Shown here piece by piece: positions 22,030-33,631 of a stretch of 64,000 bases of DNA (its first letter is position 1; each line of letters begins with the position of its first letter). The notes beneath the pieces are model-generated. The model did no database searches, had not been told where the DNA came from, and saw nothing but the letters and a program-made list of their open reading frames with translations. Origin of the DNA: Diphasiastrum complanatum (taxonomy: Eukaryota > Streptophyta > Lycopodiopsida > Lycopodiales > Lycopodiaceae); contig CM055099.1 of the NCBI GenBank assembly GCA_029204225.1, positions 55,343,173-55,407,172 on the forward strand, given 5' to 3'. The position numbers and the translations under genes are program-made.

Positions 22030-22430
22030 GTTATGAACTACTTGCGCAACTAGTAACCATGGAGGTCCCAATAAAACTCGATAGACATTTGGCGCTTCTA
22101 GTAAGTCCATCACTACGAAAGTAATGACAAACTATACTCCTGCAATTCTGACAGGTATATCTTCAGCCATTCCTCGCGGATGAACTGTCGTTTGATCAGC
22201 TAGCTTAATAGCAAAAGTAGCAGGCTTGATCTTTGTAAGGCCCCATTTTACACATAGCTTTGTAGAAATCAGGTTAACTCCTAAACCGCCATCTATCACG
22301 GTTGCTTCTTTAGGAAATTGTCTATGCTGTATCGACAGAGTGATATTCGTTTGTTCACTTTTCCAAGCGGCTCCAACATGGAGTACTTCATTAGATTCTC
22401 CAAATCCAGCACAAAAAAGTGGCTCCTAAT
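22030..22430 (-). pseudogene. gypsy aspartic protease relic, G1 copy 2
   Basis: On the - strand: KEATVIDGGLGVNLISTKLC, then KWGLTKIKPATFAIKLAD, VVMDLLEAPNVYRVLLGPPW-type ending. The catalytic motif is D-G-G where D-S-G or D-T-G is usual. The closing V..LLG.PWL block is typical of retroelement proteases. Copy 3 shows the same D-G-G. Confidence 0.7.
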
Positions 22431-22599
22431 GGACTTCTAGTTCTTCTTGAGCTAACTTTTGCGCTGAGACTTCTTTTACTTTTGGCACCAACTTCAGGAA
22501 CTCACCCAATGAAATATTGATCTTGCTAGACAAAATGTTCATGAGCAGTTCTATTTGCGGTGCTTTTGGTTCAGTCATCTTGAAGGGTGGGTTCTTCAT

Positions 22600-23510
22600 G
22601 ATGATGTAACTAATCATTCATATCCGTACGTAAATTTCTTGGAGGCTGCAATAGTGAAGAATGAACTTTTGCTATTGCTTTAGTAGCTTCAAGCTCCTCT
22701 TCTTCTTGCAGATGTTTGATCCACTGCCTCATATTCTGATATCTTCGTTTTTATGCATTAAGACTTGGATAGACCCCCGATGTTGTTGGTGTATCATTCA
22801 ATGGTATGGAATCAGCAGGTACTAGATCCGCTATTGGTTCTTTCTGCTTTTGTGCTCCCGTGACCACCATCAAGGGTGCACCTGATTTAATCTGAGCTTT
22901 TGGTCTTTGCTTGATTGTTATCAAATTTACAAGAGCTGTAGCTAGTGGTGCTTTTGATCTTGCTAGACATTCTTTGTAGCAATGCCCATAACCACAGTCA
23001 TGACAGAATGGTACAAATAACCCTTTATTTGGACATTCTGCAACTCTATGATTTTCTCCACATGAAAAGCATCCAAGTGGTGCTCTGGTCCAATTTCTAG
23101 AGGCTTGTTGTTGAGCGGCAGCATAAATAGCATACTATTCCGAAGATCCACTTGAAGAACCACCTTCCTGTTCATTACCATAGTTCCATTGCTCAGCACT
23201 TATGTATGGTTTTGGTTCCATCAAATTGGCAGGAGGAGCAGAGTGCTTTGGTGGGGCAGGTAAAGCTAAACGTTCTGGGTATCCAAGAGCAGATTGTCGC
23301 AGTCTAGCTGCTGGATTTCCTCCATACTATGGTTTGTGATATCCCATTTGGGCATATTGTTGCTGAATTATCCGAGGGTTGAAGTTACCAAAAATAGTCT
23401 CATGGTCAGGTGAATTACATGGATGGCAAACACTGATTTCCATTCGTTTTTTCAATTGAGGACACTCGTTCACTATGTGAATTCCTATACAAAGAGAACA
23501 CCAGAAAAGA
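22600..23510 (-). pseudogene. gypsy nucleocapsid relic with zinc knuckles, G1 copy 2
   Basis: Reads the same four-knuckle arrangement as 57437-57970, in the reverse direction. CHPCNSPDHETIF is near 23430-23390 and CFSCGENHRVAECP near 23080-23030, followed by CHDCGYGHCYKECL. The TAG stop between the linker and the third knuckle, after SSGSSE, is shared with copies 1 and 3. Confidence 0.75.
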
Positions 23511-24310
23511 CTTTACAAACTTCTCAAGTTCCTTGTATGCTTGTATTGGAAATTTTTCAATGCTTTGATCTTCTCATCAAATTGCGACTGCAACTTTTCC
23601 ATTTGTTTTTGTTGGTTCTTCCCAACTTTCTTGAACTCATTGAGCATCATTTCTGCAGTAGCGTTGGCATTCGTTGATGCAATAGTGGTGGATGTCATAG
23701 TAGTCTGCCCTGTTGTATAAGGCAACATACTGATATTTGGCTCGTCATCTGAATTTTCATTCTCCTCCCAATTGCATCGTCCATAGAATTTTGCAAGGGT
23801 GCATACTCATTATTGCATTTCAGCTCACGTCTGATCTGTTTAGGTAGACCTGACAAAAATCACATAATCATGACATTTTCGTTAATCAGATCAAGTTCGC
23901 ACTCAGATTTGAGGCATTTCACCCGTTCACTGTAATCTCGAACCATTTCCCTCTTTCCCATTTTAATTCAACTTAAAAGTAGGAAAGGGTCTTCAATAAA
24001 CTTCTGCGGTTTGAACCGTGTGATAAGGGCTCATTTAACAACCTCCCAATCTAGATTTCGAAATTTGATCAATCGATACTTTTCAAAAATGATAAATCTC
24101 TCAGATCCAAATATGAATATATCAGATTTGATCCAAATTTTGACAGAGACTTGATTTGAAAAATCAGAAACTAAAAATAGGACTGGCGAGGGTTCACTAG
24201 GCGAAGATTGGCTCGTCGAAGGTTCAACACTGCTATTTTGGAAAAAAAAAAACTCTCTGAACAACTTTTCTAACAATTTCTTGCGAAATAACCTTCACCG
24301 ACCTCTCAAA
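23510..24310 (-). pseudogene. gypsy gag relic, G1 copy 2
   Basis: Begins near 24310-24276 (LEKLFREFFFFQN, then a Ser/Pro/Glu-rich stretch) and contains the Retrotrans_gag domain (RNLDWEVVK, then a frame broken by a TGA replacing Arg at about 24033). The Gln/Lys-rich end is at 23728-23513. The in-frame TGA before FLSGL is present here too. Confidence 0.8.
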
Positions 24311-24361
24311 TGAAAGATTTGACACAGATAAAACTATGAAAATCCGGACAAAGGTTTCTGA

Positions 24362-25181
24362 TGTTGAATTTCACACGTGTGGATTGTCCACTACATGTAC
24401 TTGTGATCTCCTAAGGTGTGTAGATGCACCAAGGTCAAGACTAGTTTGAGATTCAAGATCTATCTTTGATTCTATGGCAAAAACCCACTACTACATGCAT
24501 TCAATCACTTCCAACTCTCACTCACATTTGTGGGAAGTGTTCCAAAAGTATTCTAAGTAAAAACAAGCTGCTCTCCTCGGGTAGAGAGAGAAAAACCATC
24601 TAGAGCTCTCGGGTAGAGAGAGAAAGCTAGAAATTCAATGACACTCAAAATCCACTCAATCTCAAAATTAATTACATCCAAAAGGAGGAGTACAATGATA
24701 CTAATAGATTCATGAGCTACCACTATGCTTAACTATGATTGGATCACACTTTGCCACCTCTTAATCCTATTGGACCATTGATCCATGCACCTCTAAATTC
24801 TATTGGACTATATTCAAGCACACCTCAATTTTCTAGTGGACCTCACAAGGTTCCACCTCTAAATCCTATTGGACCTCTTAAGCTTCATCAAACAAAAGCA
24901 TGACACTTGTCTACACTCTAATTGGCACAAGTTTGGCTCTATTTTGGCTCAATATTGGCATTACAAGTGGAAATGGATAATTTGCCATCTATGCCAAATT
25001 TGACCCTATCAACATCCTACACCTAAATGCTTGACTATGAAATTCTATGAGACCCCTATATCAAATATTTTGATTTACTTTACAATTCTTCACACGTGGG
25101 AACATCCTCCACACATGTGAGATTCACTTACAAACTTCTATCATAAAAAATACCAAGCTAGATTTTTGCCAATTTCTCACA
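24362..25181 (-). repeat. LTR of gypsy G1, copy 2
   Basis: On the - strand it starts TGTGAGAAATTGGC and ends AAATTCAACA (820 bp), matching 55780-56584. It contains conserved phrases such as CTCTACCCGAG twice. After it comes TCAGAAACCTTTGTCC; I could not match this to a tRNA, so the exact inner edge is uncertain. Confidence 0.7.
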
Positions 25182-25990
25182 TCTGACACAAGATAATACA
25201 ATTTCTTGGGATCCGTAAACCCTCCAACATGCTCGCATGTGACCAACCGTACTTAGTTTGCAGGTTCAAAAGTAGCAAACAAGCTCACAACTTTGACATT
25301 TGTGTACCCTCATACAAAGGAGTGGATGCCAAGCCACGCATCATCTCTTCTTCACTTGTCAATGTAGCCTCAGGTGGATTTGTGAAGGATGCATCCATCT
25401 TGTCATCCATGTCCCTGTCGTGATCATGTTATATGAATGGCACATCTTCGTGTGTTGTGTCTCCTAGGGACATCTCTTTGTGCAAGTCCATGGGTGGTGT
25501 ATGTGAGGAAGGTGCCATGGTGGCTCTCATGTGCTTGCACGTCTGAATCTTGCGGATTGCATGGCAACATCTGGTTGAATTCTTCGATGGTCATGTGAGT
25601 GTGAGTCATCATCCTACACAATACAAGTGCAACAACAATCAAGAATAACAAAATATTCCTCCAATCAGAAGGGTGCCAAACAACATACATGAAAAATGAG
25701 CGTTCAATGATGTATATAAATTAAAAAATACAAATAGGTTTGCAAAGTAGAACTCACCGAAGAACCGACGCACAAATAATGACTCCCTCTCAATCTGACC
25801 AGACATGCGAACGTGTGATATAATGGTACGTCGCTCTCGTTGCAGTGCATACTTACATCATGCACATGGGCATGGTATTCTCTAGTGTAACCAGGCCTTT
25901 GATCCTATATGTGATGGTCTTGCCTCACCATCTGAGGATGAGGAATGTCAACTCGCCATTTGCATTGATGCACCTTCACAATTGACAATG
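25182..25990 (-). pseudogene. CACTA TNP2 N-terminal relic
   Basis: On the - strand: MTIEEFNQMLPCNPQDSDVQ, GLAQRDVPRRHNTRRCAIHI, MDASFTNPPEATLTSEEEMM, TPLYEGTQMSKL, LLLLNLQTKYGWSHASML. The end matches the TNP2 region before the core (SKL..C..LLNL....GWS), and the middle is homologous to 15178-15400. The gypsy LTR at 25181 interrupts it. Upstream sequence to about 25990 may be more of the same gene (REYHAHVHD) but is uncertain. Confidence 0.7.
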
Positions 25991-28211
25991 GATGGAATAC
26001 AAAATTAGAAATGATCAGCAATACATAAAACAAACTAGATAAATGCATTGAGATGAACAAAAGACATGTATGTAATAATTAAATTTGAGTCTAGTGCAAC
26101 TAGTCTCTTGAAATTAGCAATACAATTGCAAGATCGGATTACGCCTAGATATGCGAAACATTCCTACATGCATCATTACATGGCTTGCCTCGCTCTTCAG
26201 TTTTTGCCAGTTTCTTTACTATACTATATTGTCGACTTTCTCGATTTGTGGAAATAGGTCCGGACTGGGTTTCTGTCATAACCGTCGGTTCCCATATCTG
26301 GTTCAGAATATATACTATTATATAAAAATTAATAAAAAGGCATTTCGAAAATGATTATTGCTATAATAGTCACTTGCTAAAAGCCATTAATGAATGTTAG
26401 GTTTTGTATAGTGAATTGATACTCGGGTTATACCTCGCTCCAAGGCTCAAAGGGACCGGACAGTTCTCAACTGTGGCCAGTTCTTACAAAGGAACATATC
26501 CGCTGGTTCTACACATAAGCCGGTTTAGGGTAAAAAGTGCACCCGCTGGTCAAGGTATTAATTAGAATCGGGTTAATAAGCGGGTGGAGAACCGAAAATA
26601 AAAAATCGTTACCTGGCTCAAGAATAGTGGTTGGATGCCAAATACGTCGATGTTTGGACACTTATGACATCCTTTAACCAGATGATCAATACAATTTAGT
26701 TTATAAATAATTGTGCCGTCAAGTGCACTATATATTCTTTTGACAAGGCTTGGGAGGAGGAGTCGCCAATCTTTGAAAATTGTGTTTTGGGAATGCATTA
26801 ATTTTGAGTTGATTTAGAATGCATCAAATTAGAATTCACCTCGAAACAGACAAGGAATACTAATTCTAATTTAGTCAGGGCCTCATAATTACCCTTGGTA
26901 TACTGAAGCTAGAGTGAGATGTATACCGAGGCTCAGACAGATTCTTGAAATTTTCAAAAAGACTGAGATTTTTCGCGGCATTTTCGAAGAGGGAAGAGGA
27001 GTGGGTGATGGAATCAAGGGACGTACCTGCTGCCTTTGTCCTCTCCCTGTTTGTTGATCCTTGCTCTCCTTATTCTCCTCACATTTGAGTGCTCCTCTTG
27101 CTTCTCTTGCTATTGCTCTTTGTTTTCTCCTCTTGCATTTTGCTTGTTCTTCTTGCTCCTCTTACACTTTGCTTGTTGGTCTTGCTCTTCCTCTTAGCTT
27201 AGTCCTTGCAAAATCAAATGTGGGAAGGTCAAGATAGAAAGGGAAAGTGGAGGATGGAGGCTTTTTGATTTGTTGGATGCAAGGTAATCTCCTGTCTCAC
27301 TCTCTCTTTCTCTAGCATCATAGTATCCATCTCAATGTGATCTCATTTTGGTTTTAAAGAGTTTAGACAATGAGAATTCAGTAATTCCCTTGTATAAGGA
27401 ACCCCAGCTGCCTGCTAGCGGCAAAGTGGGTGATTCAAGGAAGTTTGCTAATGTCCTAGTTCAGGATTACATTTTGGTTACAGTTGTCGAGGAAATTGTG
27501 GAAGAGGCACCACTTGACACTACATGATTGGCTCCTCAAGAAAAAGAAAAAGACACAAATGATATTGATGATTTTTTGGTAGAATAAATTCTTTTTTATT
27601 GTGTATTGAAATCTTTTTGATTATTTTAATATTTTTAAATTTGTTTGTGTTAAGAAAATATTTTTAACAATTTTTTAATGATTTGAAATCAAGAATTTCA
27701 AATATTCTAAAAACTTTAACATTAATAATCATTAGCAAAACTAGAATTGCAATGAATTGTCAGGTTTTTAATATTCTAATTTTTTGTTGTATTTCTTATA
27801 GTAATTTATTAGAAATAATTTTATTTGCAATCTTTGAATGTTTAAATATTCAATGAACACACATAGGTATTTGAAATATAAGTAAAGATTTAAATATTGA
27901 TTAAAATTTTTGTCATAATTTAACAAAAGAATTTCTTGATACAAGAGTTGTAATTTAAAAAACTTGAAAAAATCAAAAAAAAATTCAAAACTTTTGTTTG
28001 AAATAAGCAAAAAGTTTTTTTTAAGTTATTCTAGTGGTTGTGTGTCTAATGATTTTATTTTGAATAGTATTATTATTTCATATAAGCTAATTTGCATTTG
28101 AATAGTATTATCATTTCATATAAGCTAATACAACATTTTTTTAGCATTACCATATATTTATTTAAAGCATTTTAAATATGGGTATTTTTTAAAAAGAATT
28201 TAAAAAATCGA
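25991..28211. other. intergenic, no recognised gene
   Basis: About 2.2 kb. 26400-26620 has several CGGTT/AACCG phrases in both orientations (for example GAACCG, CCGGTTT, CGGGTT), perhaps a subterminal region of a DNA transposon. 27030-27190 is a pyrimidine-rich stretch dominated by CTT and CTC. 27570-28200 is extremely AT-rich. The short ORFs show no known motif. Confidence 0.45.
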
Positions 28212-28920
28212 AAAAAATGGGTCTCCATGTCATTTATCTTTTTTTTTGGTCATTGTGTTTTCTACGCTTCATTCTACATTTGTTTCGTTTTGTTCTAGTT
28301 TAAACCTGCCATCGCTTTGTTATGTTTTGTGCTTGTTTTCTAGGCAACATGCCGACAAAAAATGAAAATCTAAAAAATGTCATGTATGTGGGAGGTAGTT
28401 GCTACCTCCAATATATGGTCGAATGCACATTTATGGAGGTTTCCTCCAAAGGTAGCCTCTTGCATGTGGCGCAGCTAGAGATGGGTATGTAAAAAATGGC
28501 CCTTTTTTTAATGTTTCAAAAGTTTTACAAGCTCTAAAGTTAAAAAAGGACGAGCGTGGTCGCGGAGAGATAGAGCGAGGCCTATGCAAACTTTTTTTGG
28601 GGGGCACCTTTTTTTCTTTTTAAATTAGGATTTTTTAAAGATTTTGAGGGTAAAAATATATTCCACAATTAAGGTTTTAGCTAAACTAAAAGTTAAAAAT
28701 ATCCAGGTGTGAATAGGACCTTCAGAATGGAAACCTTGAAAAGCTCTAGATTTACGAATCTAGAGTTTGGGGGAGGAAAAATAGTCAAAATGTACGATGG
28801 GAATAAAAGTGATTTGTGCTTTTACATTGAGCCACGGGTGCCGTAAAAATGGGAGTTGGGGAAAGTTGGAGAAGAGCACTCTCAAAAGAGCGTGGTCGCG
28901 AAGCGATAGTTTTAAAATTT
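28212..28920. other. segment X (right), upstream region of SPH copy 2
   Basis: Inverted match to 12561-13205. No gene. Homology begins sharply at about 28212. Confidence 0.55.
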
Positions 28921-28934
28921 TGGAGGGAAAAAAT

Positions 28935-29060
28935 AGGTGAATATAGAGGTGTTAGAGAGAGAGCGACCCAGAAAAAAAGCGAGGGAGAGCGAGAAAGAGC
29001 GAGAGCGAGAGAGAGAAATAGATATAGAGCGATCAGCGAGCGAGCAAAGAAGCGATCAGC
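28935..29060 (+). promoter_or_regulatory. putative core promoter / 5' UTR of SPH copy 2
   Basis: GGTGAATATAGAGG lies where copy 1 has GGTGTATATAGAGG, so the possible TATA box is changed by one base. A purine-rich stretch (28950-29035, GAGAGAGAGCG and GAGAGCGAGAAAGAGCGAG type) follows up to the first in-frame ATG at 29062. Confidence 0.4.
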
Positions 29061-29202
29061 GATGGATGGCACCGGTTCCGCGTTGACACTACTGCACGTG
29101 TTGGATTGGATAAAGCTACAGATCAGTGGATGCGCAGTATCCACCAGATCATCCGGATCGCGTGCTTCTCTTGATTTGTCCTGCGGAATAAGGCGATTCG
29201 TG

Positions 29203-29730
29203 ATGTTTACATTGCTGATGGCAGTACTGTTGTTGAGCAGTCGTCCCTCCGCAGAAGCTGCATCCTTCCGCGTCACGAATTTCATAAACGGAACTATTGG
29301 TTTGCACTGTTATTCCAAGGACAACGACTTGGGACTACATACGTTGAATTTCGAGCAGGATACTATTTGGCATTTTGGTGGTATGCCATGGACCGAGTTT
29401 TGGTGTATTTTTGAGTGGGACGGCCACAAAATTCGCGAGCTAACTTGGGGTTTCTTCACAGTAAGTCATGACTATCACGCTATCTGTCCCCTTTGATGCT
29501 GTTCTTTCCAGGCTTTTCTTGAGTTAATGTCATTTTTCAATCTATCTTTACATCACTTCAGAATCTGAGGAGGCTTTTGAAATAGTACGCATTTTGTTGA
29601 TGTAAATTGCGTTCACTTTGCGTTGCAGCGATCGACGAGCTTTGATTTTGACTGGTGGGTCTTTCCAGAAGGCCTCTATTTAAAAGAAAGTGCGATAGAT
29701 CCAGCGGTACTTATTCGGAAATGGCAGTGA
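29203..29730 (+). CDS. S-protein homologue (SPH, self-incompatibility S1 family), copy 2
   Basis: Two exons: 29203-29460 and 29629-29730. The intron (29461-29628, 168 bp) starts GTAAGT, ends TTGCAG and lies between codons. The product is 119 residues: signal peptide 1-19 (one change from copy 1, Leu for Met), then an identical mature chain with HCYSKDNDLG, FWCIFEWDG and the exon-2 block FDFDWWVFPEGLYLKES. Skipping the splice gives a stop at 29494-29496 and loses the conserved C-terminal strand region, so the spliced form is preferred. A longer start at 29062 is in frame. Neighbours are only transposon debris, and the 98-bp array lies downstream. Coding differences from copy 1 number about four, three of them silent. 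Confidence 0.85.
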
Positions 29731-30390
29731 TGGAAGCATTTTCACTTTCTTGTCTTTCTCCAGTTAGAAGAGTTTTCACTGTTCAAGGACGATGTAGCGT
29801 GATCAAGCAAATATACGCTACATTCTGATCCTGTAAAAGCTTAAGCGGCATATAGGAAAAATGATACATCACAATAGACTGAATAGTCATAAGCCTTAAT
29901 GTTTTTATGAATTAGATTTCTGAAGGAAGCTTGTTAGCCGAAACAGCCAGTCTCTTAAAATTTCTGCTCTTTCGATTTTATAGCCCAGTATTGCAAAGGT
30001 GGAATGCTTCGTAACGTATTGAAAAGCCTTCGTCAGTTGAAGCATCACTCATTATAACGTGTTCAAAGTTTAAACTCAACCTACGCAAGCTGGTAAGTGA
30101 CAACTGTCTACATTCCATAACCACGTTCTCTCCAATCAGTTGCCTATATCAATGGATTTTTCTGTAGATTTTGCATGCGTGCAGATCTTATATTAAGATT
30201 TAAGAACACTGCATCTGTAGTGTAGGCGATGAAAAGCATGAAGAATTAAATGAACATTGTGATATCGGTATTATGTCTCCTGACTAACTATCCTTCACTT
30301 AGACAACCACGCTAAATGCAATTATTTTCTGCCAGAATTCCATGTTTAATACCAGCTGCTCCTGCATAAACTAGCACAAGAATATCTTGT
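29731..30390 (+). other. 3' flank of SPH copy 2
   Basis: Inverted match to 11146-11798, with small indels. No conserved second ORF. Confidence 0.5.
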
Positions 30391-31060
30391 GTCAATCGTT
30401 CCTTTGTGAATCTGTTTAGTAGTGCTCCTCTACAAATTAGTTGTGGTGTGATTGTTTACACTTGTTCTCGTCTCTCAATTTTGATCGAGACAATCATTCC
30501 TTTGTGAGTCTGTTTAGTAGCGCTCCTCTACAAACTAGTTGTGGTGTGATTGTTTACCATTTTTCTCGTCTCTCAATTTAATTCGAGAGAATCGTTCCTT
30601 TGTGAGTCTGTTTAGTAGCGCTCTGTTGGGATGAATTTCTCTTTAACGATTCAGCTAATGACAAAAGTGAATTCAGACAATCAAAGAGAAATGATCTACA
30701 GATGATTACACAAGCGATCACAAACGTGAGAAAAATTCGACAGTCCAAAACAACATCAAAGCATATCATTACGAAAAGAGTCATTTGTACATATAACGCA
30801 TTTACGATGCGTATCAAGAAAATACTATTTACGGCCTTCTTGTTCCCGTGACAAGAAACTAACTTTAACTAACTTTAGGCATTAACTATGGTTATGATCT
30901 AACTTGAATTGTAGTATGTCCAACCCATAACAATATTAACCCAACACGCTCCTCTACAAATTAGTTGTTGTGTGATTGTTTACACTTGTTCTCGTCTCTC
31001 AATTTTGATCGAGACAATTATTCCTTTGTGAGTCTGTATAGTAGGGCTCCTTTGTCGAGA
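30390..31060. repeat. 98-bp tandem array, right copy (contracted)
   Basis: Four to five units of the same repeat as at 9990-11145, in inverse orientation, interrupted at 30624-30946 by an LTR insertion. The contraction or expansion relative to the left arm happened after duplication. Confidence 0.9.
30624..30946. mobile_element. solo LTR with 5-bp target duplication
   Basis: 323 bp beginning TGTTGGG and ending CCCAACA (7-bp perfect inverted ends). It is flanked by CGCTC at 30619-30623 and again at 30947-30951. The left array has no such insertion, so it arrived after the segment was duplicated. No internal region or PBS, hence a solo LTR or very small LTR-type element. Confidence 0.85.
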
Positions 31061-31360
31061 TTGATAGTACGTAGTGACTGATCGTACCCACAATCAGTAT
31101 TATGATAAAATATATAAAAATCACTTGGATGCATAGTGGGGGAGGCCGTTCTGCCCAGGAGGGCCCAATGACCGAGGGTTTGTGCCCAAGCAGGGCAGAA
31201 CGGTAGATAGGAAGAGGGCCTTCCCCTACGTACTGTCAATGTGCAAAGGTGGACGTTGCTTTTTTTTTTTTCTCGATCGTACGGCCGCACGTGTGAACTC
31301 CGATTTTATTTTATTTTTTGAGCATTTATAATGCAAAGGTTTTTACATTTTTGTTGTTTG

Positions 31361-31480
31361 GTGGAATGTGCATGTGGACAGCCACTTGCAGACTGGCACA
31401 TACGTGCACACGCACATTTCAAGATAATGTGCGTGTGCCATGTGGCAGCCCGTCATGGGCTGTCCACATGCACATTCTAC
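31361..31480. repeat. nested inverted repeats, right copy only
   Basis: Outer stems 31361-31383 and 31458-31480 pair over 23 bp with one mismatch. Inner stems GCACACGCACATT (31406-31418) and AATGTGCGTGTGC (31426-31438) pair perfectly across a 7-base loop. The left arm has only the outer left stem and part of the inner one (9620-9700). Confidence 0.8.
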
Positions 31481-31858
31481 TCGTGGAAGCTCATGTGCTG
31501 CATGTCAACATTTGATTGGCTGATTATGAGAAGAATGATCACCTGAAATTATGGTTGTAAAATCCACATGAACATTGTGTGGGGACAGGTGCCTCCAGAA
31601 TACAAAGGAAACCTGAGCACTTGGCATTACGACTAAGGAATTTGCATAGAACAACAAATAACAAAGGAAATCATGTAGAGAAAACCCAAAAACTACCTAT
31701 ATGTTGCAAATATCTATATCCAATAACATGTAGTTTAGCACAAACTATCAACTTTGGAAGCAAAAATAAATGAGTTATCCAAATACGTCTGTATTTATGC
31801 GATCTAAATTTATTACTAATAAATATAGAATAATGCTTTGATTAATTGACATAATCAA

Positions 31859-32499
31859 TGTGAAATATTCAACTAGTTTAGTCATATTTGTTACATTTTA
31901 TTATTTGGAAAATTGAGGCCAACTCTGTTTTAGACTTAAGAGTTTTCAAAGTTCAATAGTCTAAATTTCATTTGAATAAACACTTTTTGAAAGTGTGGGA
32001 AAGTTAGAAGTCGAGTTTAAGTAGATTCAAATTTGAATCTTGGGTATTTTGAATCTAGACCCAAAAGTAGTAGGATTTACATTTTGGTGAGAAAGCCAAG
32101 TGGCCAAATAGGGTTTAGACCTGTTATAAAATGAGGCAACTCGTGGAGAGACATATCTTCTCTCTTCTCTATCTCAATTCATGCTTATACATGGTTCTCT
32201 TGGGTTCTTCTATCCATTGGTGCACTATACTTGTCATTGCATGCAATTCTATGTGTAGAATTATGTATATTTGCTATTTTTGGATCCACACATGTGAAAT
32301 ACAGTACCTTGTTGGTTTTGTATGGATGACAATAGTACTTTATCTTTTGATTCATATTTGATCAAGTTCTATTAGAGTTTGCATCTCATTTTCTTTGTAG
32401 ATGCTGATTTTCTACATTGGTGAGATTGGTAGAGTAGCTTCTTTTGTAATCCAAGATCCTTTTGTAGATTGGATCATCATTGATCTGAAATCCTTCACA
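31859..32499 (+). repeat. 5' LTR of copia element C (right)
   Basis: 641 bp, TGTGAAATATTC...TCCTTCACA with exact TGTGAA/TTCACA ends. A TATA-like TTATAAAATGAGG occurs at about 32124, followed by GGAGAGACATATCTTC, conserved in all four LTRs, a likely U3/R boundary region. Confidence 0.9.
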
Positions 32500-32511
32500 T
32501 GGTATCAGAGC
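32500..32511 (+). promoter_or_regulatory. primer-binding site of copia element C
   Basis: TGGTATCAGAGC directly after the LTR, complementary to the 3' end of initiator-Met tRNA as in many plant LTR elements. Confidence 0.9.
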
Positions 32512-33049
32512 TTGTGTTTTAGGTTATTATGGAGGAAATCATATGTATCAATGATTTGGTGAAGATATCAAGGCTAGAGCATGCTATAGAGGATTTTACA
32601 CCCCAATCGAGTTTTTTGCTTTTGTAGATTGGATCTTTTGTAGATCAAAACCCTATATAGGTTCATAAACTTAATCAGTTCCAATTTTTGAATTCACATA
32701 CTGGATTTGGCCGATTTTTTGATCATTGGATCAGCCTAAGTGGTGGCTAATAGATTGCATATCAAATTTTCAGCATTTGCATATAGATTTGAAATAATCA
32801 TTTTTATGTGATTTTGTCAAAACCCCAATTTTGATTGGATCTCTAGATAGTGAGATTGTTAGACCATAGGTTGATCAAGATTTCATGATTCTGTGTGTTG
32901 ATTTGCTTGGTATAAGTGCTAAAAGAGAATTTTTGAGATAGTTTCAAATCTTTGTGATTTCTTTTGAAAACTTATGTTGTTAATCAAAGGAGTGCTTTGT
33001 GCATTGAAACAGGTTGAAATATAAGATTAGGTCATTGCTACATGACAAC

Positions 33050-33352
33050 AATAAATGAATTCATGTTGGAAGACAAGGATAGGCTTATCTCAAGTAGCTA
33101 TTCGTTGTGGAAAGTGAGGATGGAATCACTTCTTGAGATGAATGATGTTTTGCATATTGTTGTAGGTTTGGAGGAGACACCAACAACACAACAAGATTAA
33201 ATGAGATATGATAAGAGAGCCACAAGGGCTCTACACATTATCAAGATGAATATGTCCAATGAGCTTCTCAAGGAAGTTGGTAAGTGTACTTCATCTAATG
33301 ATGCACGGGATTCGTTGAGCTTTATGAATCCAAGTCTACTTCTAGAGTGCTG
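33050..33352 (+). pseudogene. copia gag N-terminal fragment (right)
   Basis: Reads NEFMLEDKDRLISSSYSLWK, VRMESLLEMNDVLHIVVGLE, a stop at 33199-33201, then RATRALHIIKMNMSNELLKE and SLSFMNPSLLLEC. Orthologous to 8122-7832 but with a premature stop and several changes. It is cut off downstream by the nested gypsy LTR fragment. Confidence 0.8.
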
Positions 33353-33428
33353 ACTCTAGGAAGACAAATCTTTTCTTGTTTGCAAAAGAATGAAGAAAGT
33401 CCAAGTACTTTTATTTTGAGTATGAAAG

Positions 33429-33631
33429 TGTAAGGATCACCAAATGAAGATCTGAATAGATCCTGTTGCAAAACAACCAAAAGGACACATGTGGAGCAGA
33501 ACCACGCAACCAAACATAGATCCCAGAGGAAGTTTCCTTCTAGACCTAGCCCCCAAGCCATAGTGAAGAACCTAAGAGAGAGGAGGAGAAACTGGCTCAA
33601 AAAACTGAATTTTCAATAGGAGGATGTGCGG
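33429..33631 (-). repeat. fragment of the G2 gypsy LTR nested in copia
   Basis: Starts TGTAAGGATCACC after GAAAG and matches 7756-7560 in reverse. It ends where homology to the copia 3' LTR starts (about 33631), the scar of a large deletion. Confidence 0.8.

Larger units (their letters stand above)
18958..25181 (-). mobile_element. Ty3/gypsy G1 element, copy 2, with 5' LTR
   Basis: Most complete of the G1 copies in order on the - strand: LTR (25181-24362), gag (24276-23510), zinc knuckles (23500-22960), protease (22400-22040), linker (21960-21000), RT (21000-20130), RNase H (20065-19690) and integrase H2C2 (19680-19130). It stops at 18958, within GCGCATAT, right after the equivalent of position 2846. 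There is no 3' LTR. The LTR end at 25181 is inserted into a CACTA TNP2 relic. Many stops are shared with copies 1 and 3. Confidence 0.9.

Noticed and set aside
22226-22429. 67-codon + strand ORF, repeated at 58508-58711 (-)
   Set aside because: Antisense of the gypsy protease region in both copies.
26400-26620. CGGTT-rich stretch as a regulatory element or transposon end
   Set aside because: Phrases are irregular and no boundary is visible; left as an unassigned note.
28849-29202. N-terminal extension of SPH copy 2 back to 28849 or 29062
   Set aside because: No homology to the SPH family, Arg/Glu-rich translation of a purine tract, and divergence from copy 1 at the neutral rate up to 29203.
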